Positions 61,139 to 64,000 of a stretch of DNA of 64,000 bases are shown here, piece after piece (the first letter of the stretch is position 1; every line of letters starts with the position of its first letter). The position numbers were made by a program, and so were the translations under genes. Where the stretch lies: the NCBI GenBank assembly GCA_035540375.1, contig DATLGO010000098.1:1-64000 (forward strand). The letters run 5' to 3'. Source of the DNA: Candidatus Thermoplasmatota archaeon (GTDB lineage Archaea; Thermoplasmatota; SW-10-69-26; JACQPN01; JAJPHT01). The notes under the pieces were generated by a model. It saw nothing but the letters and a program-made list of their open reading frames with translations. It was not told the DNA's origin and ran no database searches.

Positions 61139-62547
61139 ATCGCGTGTCCGCCGTGGTCCTCGCGACGCTCCTCCTTGCCTCGGCCGTGGGCCTCGCGGAA
61201 GGACAGCGCTCGCGTACCTTCGTGGTTTCCGACGTCGCGCGCGATGGAAACGACGTCTCCGTCTCGCTTCGAAACGTCGCGTCGTTCGCGCGGATCCATT
61301 TCGCGTCGCTTACGGACGACGGCGTCCTCGTCGCTTCGGAATTCAGCGGCGAGGCGTGGAGCCAAGGCCACGTGACGCTTCCGTTTCGGCTCTTTCGCGA
61401 TGCGCGCGTCGTGACGCTCACCATCTCGTTCGAGCGGGGCAACGGCGAGGAGCGCGAGACGTTCGCCATAGAAATCCCGAGACCCCCGGCCGACGCCGGT
61501 CTCTACAAGGTGATCGTTGAAGACGCGACGACGGACGGCGAACGCGCGCGGGTCACGCTCCGCAACGCCGGCAACCGCACGGTGGCCTCCGTCGTCTTAA
61601 GCCTCGAGGATCTCGCCGGAATCAAGATCGGAACGCCCTACTTCCGCACGATCGAACGGCTCGCGCCCGGCGATTCCGCCGTTGCGGAATTCGGTCTCGT
61701 GAAGGATGCCGCCGACGTTGCCGTCGCCCTCGAATACGACAACCGCACGACGACGACCAAGGTGCGCCTTCGCGAAACGGAAGGCGCGTCGGGAGGAGCG
61801 CCCGGGCGGCTCGGCCTCAAGACGGACTTCCCGATCCGCGAGCAGGAGCCGGGGCGCTCAGCCGACTACTCGGTCAAGGTCGAGAACCCTGGCCGCGAGC
61901 GGCTCGTGGAACTTGCGACGCGCGGGCTCCCGGAAGGATACGTTGCTCGGTTCTTCGTCGGGAATGCCCCGGCGCCGAGCGTGCGGCTCGCCGCGGGGGG
62001 GTCGCGGGACGTTGTGGTCTCTCTCTCGCTTCCCGCGGGAGCGACGAAGGACGTGGGGCGCACACTCGCCTTCGAACTCGTCGCGACTTCGGAGGGCGTC
62101 GAGACCGTTCTTCCCCTGCAAGTGACCGTACTTGGGGCCGGCCGACTCGAACTCGAGGGCGAGAACTGGTTCGCGAATCTGGCGCCGGGCGAGACGCGCG
62201 AGGTGAACGTGACGGTTCGAAACTCGGGCACGGCCGCGCTGCGCGATGTCGTCCTCGGCGCCTCGAAGCCCACGGGTTGGCGGACGGCCTTCGATCCGCC
62301 CCGCCTCGCGAAGCTCGATCCCGGCGAGCGGAGGGAGGTCACGATGCGCGTCTCTGCGCCGGAGGACGTCGGGACAGGCAAGTACGTCCTCGACGTCGGC
62401 GCGAGCGCGGGGGACGTGAACGCGCGCACGCGCACGTTGAGCCTCGACGTCGCGGCGCCTCCGTCCTCCGACCTCGGCTGGATCGCGGCGGCAGCGGTCG
62501 CCGCAGTCGTCGCCGTCTTCGTCATCGTCAAGGCCAAGCGAAGGTGA
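61135..62547 (+). CDS. NEW3-repeat anchored surface protein
   Basis: A 470-residue exported protein with three or four beta-sandwich repeats of the NEW3 type (COG1470-like). Examples are VTLRNAGNRTVASVVLSLEDLAG, EPGRSADYSVKVENPGRERLVELA and APGETREVNVTVRNSGTAALRDVVL, followed by a C-terminal helix (about 445-465) and tail KAKRR. It is coupled to the preceding gene, and its stop region gives the ribosome binding site of the ABC ATPase. In archaea such proteins often accompany ABC-2 exporters, possibly acting as external partners. Confidence 0.82.
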   Translation: MNRVSAVVLATLLLASAVGLAEGQRSRTFVVSDVARDGNDVSVSLRNVASFARIHFASLTDDGVLVASEFSGEAWSQGHVTLPFRLFRDARVVTLTISFERGNGEERETFAIEIPRPPADAGLYKVIVEDATTDGERARVTLRNAGNRTVASVVLSLEDLAGIKIGTPYFRTIERLAPGDSAVAEFGLVKDAADVAVALEYDNRTTTTKVRLRETEGASGGAPGRLGLKTDFPIREQEPGRSADYSVKVENPGRERLVELATRGLPEGYVARFFVGNAPAPSVRLAAGGSRDVVVSLSLPAGATKDVGRTLAFELVATSEGVETVLPLQVTVLGAGRLELEGENWFANLAPGETREVNVTVRNSGTAALRDVVLGASKPTGWRTAFDPPRLAKLDPGERREVTMRVSAPEDVGTGKYVLDVGASAGDVNARTRTLSLDVAAPPSSDLGWIAAAAVAAVVAVFVIVKAKRR

Positions 62548-62549
62548 TC
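62543..62549 (+). promoter_or_regulatory. Perfect Shine-Dalgarno overlapping a stop codon
   Basis: GGTGATC spans the TGA stop of the NEW3 gene and precedes ATG 62553. This decides ATG 62553 over GTG 62544 and indicates re-initiation coupling. Confidence 0.7.
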
Positions 62550-62552
62550 GTC

Positions 62553-63278
62553 ATGATCGTCGCAGAACACCTCCACAAGCGATTCGATGACGGCGACGTC
62601 GCCGTCAAGGAAGCGCACTTCGACGTCGCACCCGGGGAGATCTTCGGGCTTCTTGGGTCGAACGGCGCGGGCAAGACCACGACCGTCCACATGATTCTCG
62701 GCCACGTCGAGCCCACCTCGGGCCGCGCCCTCGTGAACGGGATCGACGTCACGAAGGATCCCCTCGCGGCCAAGCGGCACGTCGGGTACGTGAGCGAGAA
62801 CGTCCTGCTCTACGGCACGCTCACCGCCGAACAGAATTTCCGCTTCTTTGCGCGCATCTCCGGCGCCGACGTCCCAGCCGCGCGCGAGCGGGAGCTGCTC
62901 GCGAAGGTCGGCCTCGGCGGCGCAGCGAAGCGCCGCGTCGAGACGTTCTCGAAGGGCATGCGCCAGCGCCTCGGAATCGCGATTGCGGTTGCGAAGGATC
63001 CCGCCGCGATCGTGATGGACGAGCCGACGACGGGCCTCGATCCGGTCGGCGCGCGAGAGCTTTCGATGCTCATGGGCGAGCTTCGAAGCGCCGGCAAGGC
63101 CATCCTCCTCGTGACGCACGACATCTACCGGCTGAAGGAGCTCGCCGACCGGATCGCGGTGATGCGCGACGGCGAACTCCTTGCGCCGGTCGCGACGTCC
63201 GCGATCCGCGATCTCGAAGCGCTCTACCACGAAGCCATGGGCGCCCCTCTCGTGCGGGAGGTGGGACGCGTTGCCTAA
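62553..63278 (+). CDS. ABC exporter ATPase (NosF/CcmA type)
   Basis: A 241-residue ATPase: Walker A GSNGAGKTTTVHMI, Q-loop YVSENVLLYGTLTAEQNFRFF, signature FSKGMRQRL (a common FSKG variant), Walker B AIVMDEPTTGLDP, and H-loop VTHDIYRLKELAD. It forms an operon with the two surface-protein genes upstream and the permease gene downstream, which it overlaps. With the permease it resembles NosFY-type systems. Confidence 0.92.
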   Translation: MIVAEHLHKRFDDGDVAVKEAHFDVAPGEIFGLLGSNGAGKTTTVHMILGHVEPTSGRALVNGIDVTKDPLAAKRHVGYVSENVLLYGTLTAEQNFRFFARISGADVPAARERELLAKVGLGGAAKRRVETFSKGMRQRLGIAIAVAKDPAAIVMDEPTTGLDPVGARELSMLMGELRSAGKAILLVTHDIYRLKELADRIAVMRDGELLAPVATSAIRDLEALYHEAMGAPLVREVGRVA

Positions 63279-64000
63279 CCCGACGATCGAGATCGCGAAG
63301 AAGGAGTTTCTTGAGAACGTCTTGAGCATGCGGTTCCTGATCGCGCTCGGGTTGTCGCTCCTCATCCTGACGACGAGCGTGCTGGTCCTCGCGGCCAACC
63401 ACCGCGACGACCAGGGTTCGTTCGCGACGAACCAGGCGAGCATGGAGCAGATGTCCGAAAACGACTTCGTGAAGGTGTCGCTGCAGATCAGCCGTGTCAT
63501 CGCGAAGCCGAACCTCCTCAGCATCTTCACGGGGGGCCCCGGCGACGAGTTCCGCAAGTCGACGGACGCGATGCCGTTCCGGATGTCGTCGGCCGAGACG
63601 AGCGGCGGAAGCTCCTCGCCCACGAACAAGCGATTCGACCCCCTGGACCTCGGATTCGTCGCGGCCGTCGTCATGACGTTCATGGCCGTCGTGTTCTCGT
63701 ACGACGCGGTGAGCGGCGAGCGCGAGCGCGGCACGCTCAAGCTCATGCTTGCGAATCCGGTGCCGAAGGACGCCGTCCTCTTCGGGAAGTACCTCGGCGG
63801 GATGGCGAGCATCCTGCTCCCGTTCGCGCTGAGCGTTGTCGTCGCGCTCGCCGCGCTTTCGCTGACGGGTGTCAGACTCAACGGCGACGAATGGGGTCGG
63901 CTCGGCCTCATTCTGCTCCTCTTCGTGCCTCTCGCGAGCGCGTTCTATCTCCTCGGGCTCCTCGTGTCGAGCCTCTCGCGCAAGTCCTCAACGAGCCTTC
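63271..64000 (+). CDS. ABC-2 permease (NosY-like), cut by window edge
   Basis: The first 243 residues of a permease that continues past the right edge. It starts at TTG 63271 after GGGAGGTGG (63256-63264) and overlaps the ATPase gene by eight bases. It begins MPNPTIEIAKKEFLENVLSMRFL and has a first helix (about 22-42), a large external loop (about 45-135), then helices from about 135. SGERERGTLKLMLANPV, between helices 2 and 3, is diagnostic of ABC2_membrane_2/NosY permeases. It partners the ATPase at 62553. Confidence 0.9.
   Translation, partial: MPNPTIEIAKKEFLENVLSMRFLIALGLSLLILTTSVLVLAANHRDDQGSFATNQASMEQMSENDFVKVSLQISRVIAKPNLLSIFTGGPGDEFRKSTDAMPFRMSSAETSGGSSSPTNKRFDPLDLGFVAAVVMTFMAVVFSYDAVSGERERGTLKLMLANPVPKDAVLFGKYLGGMASILLPFALSVVVALAALSLTGVRLNGDEWGRLGLILLLFVPLASAFYLLGLLVSSLSRKSSTSL

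Overview
The window is a GC-rich archaeal chromosome segment, most like a mesophilic Thermoplasmatota or related euryarchaeal lineage. Evidence for Archaea: a TgtA archaeosine transglycosylase, MptA/FolE2-type GTP cyclohydrolase, a TrmB-family regulator, many tandem winged-helix regulators, NadX-type aspartate dehydrogenase, TATA boxes 25-35 bp upstream of genes with almost no leader, tRNA-Arg genes without encoded CCA, and secreted proteins with a single C-terminal anchor helix. The lineage is inferred; no rRNA is present.

Layout. 0.1-6 kb: DUF378 protein, a large secreted protein, an ABC-2 exporter pair, an anchored surface protein. 6.2-9.4 kb: histidine kinase, response regulator, receiver-Hanks kinase fusion. 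9.4-14.7 kb: two tRNA-Arg genes (one with a broken relic copy), a ferritin-like protein, two paralogous lipoproteins with matching promoters, a coiled-coil protein. 14.8-19.5 kb: small regulators, an AT-richer pair of secreted proteins, dUTPase, surface protein. 19.5-26.2 kb: NadC, QueD, a GC-rich repeat array, MptA, a membrane-bound winged-helix regulator, TgtA. 26.2-31.7 kb: TrmB-PAS regulator, third lipoprotein paralogue, NAD kinase with C-terminal HTH. 31.9-36.1 kb: NadA, shrunken NadB-like flavoprotein, NadX, a second repeat array, QueC. 36.2-45.5 kb: MacB/FtsX-type ABC system, two tandem alpha/beta hydrolases (one catalytically dead), QueE, tandem TerB-like protein, EtfBA. 45.6-50.2 kb: secreted cysteine-rich proteins with a frameshifted gene and a segmental duplication. 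50.2-58.1 kb: metabolic and housekeeping genes (phosphoesterase, acyltransferase, SDR, EEP nuclease, RNase H, HtpX, LVIVD lipoprotein). 58.2-64 kb: two ABC exporter loci, one interrupted by a histone-H1-like gene, and the last permease running off the window.

Two pathways are nearly complete though scattered: preQ0/archaeosine (mptA, queD, queE, queC, tgtA) and de novo NAD(P) (nadA, nadX and/or the NadB-like protein, nadC, NAD kinase). Both GC-rich repeat arrays sit in divergent promoter regions beside preQ0 genes. The most unusual items are the three-member PHxHDYW lipoprotein family with a shared promoter element, the G-quadruplex-capable arrays, the receiver-kinase and TrmB-PAS fusions, the frameshifted cysteine-repeat protein, and the tRNA-Arg relic.
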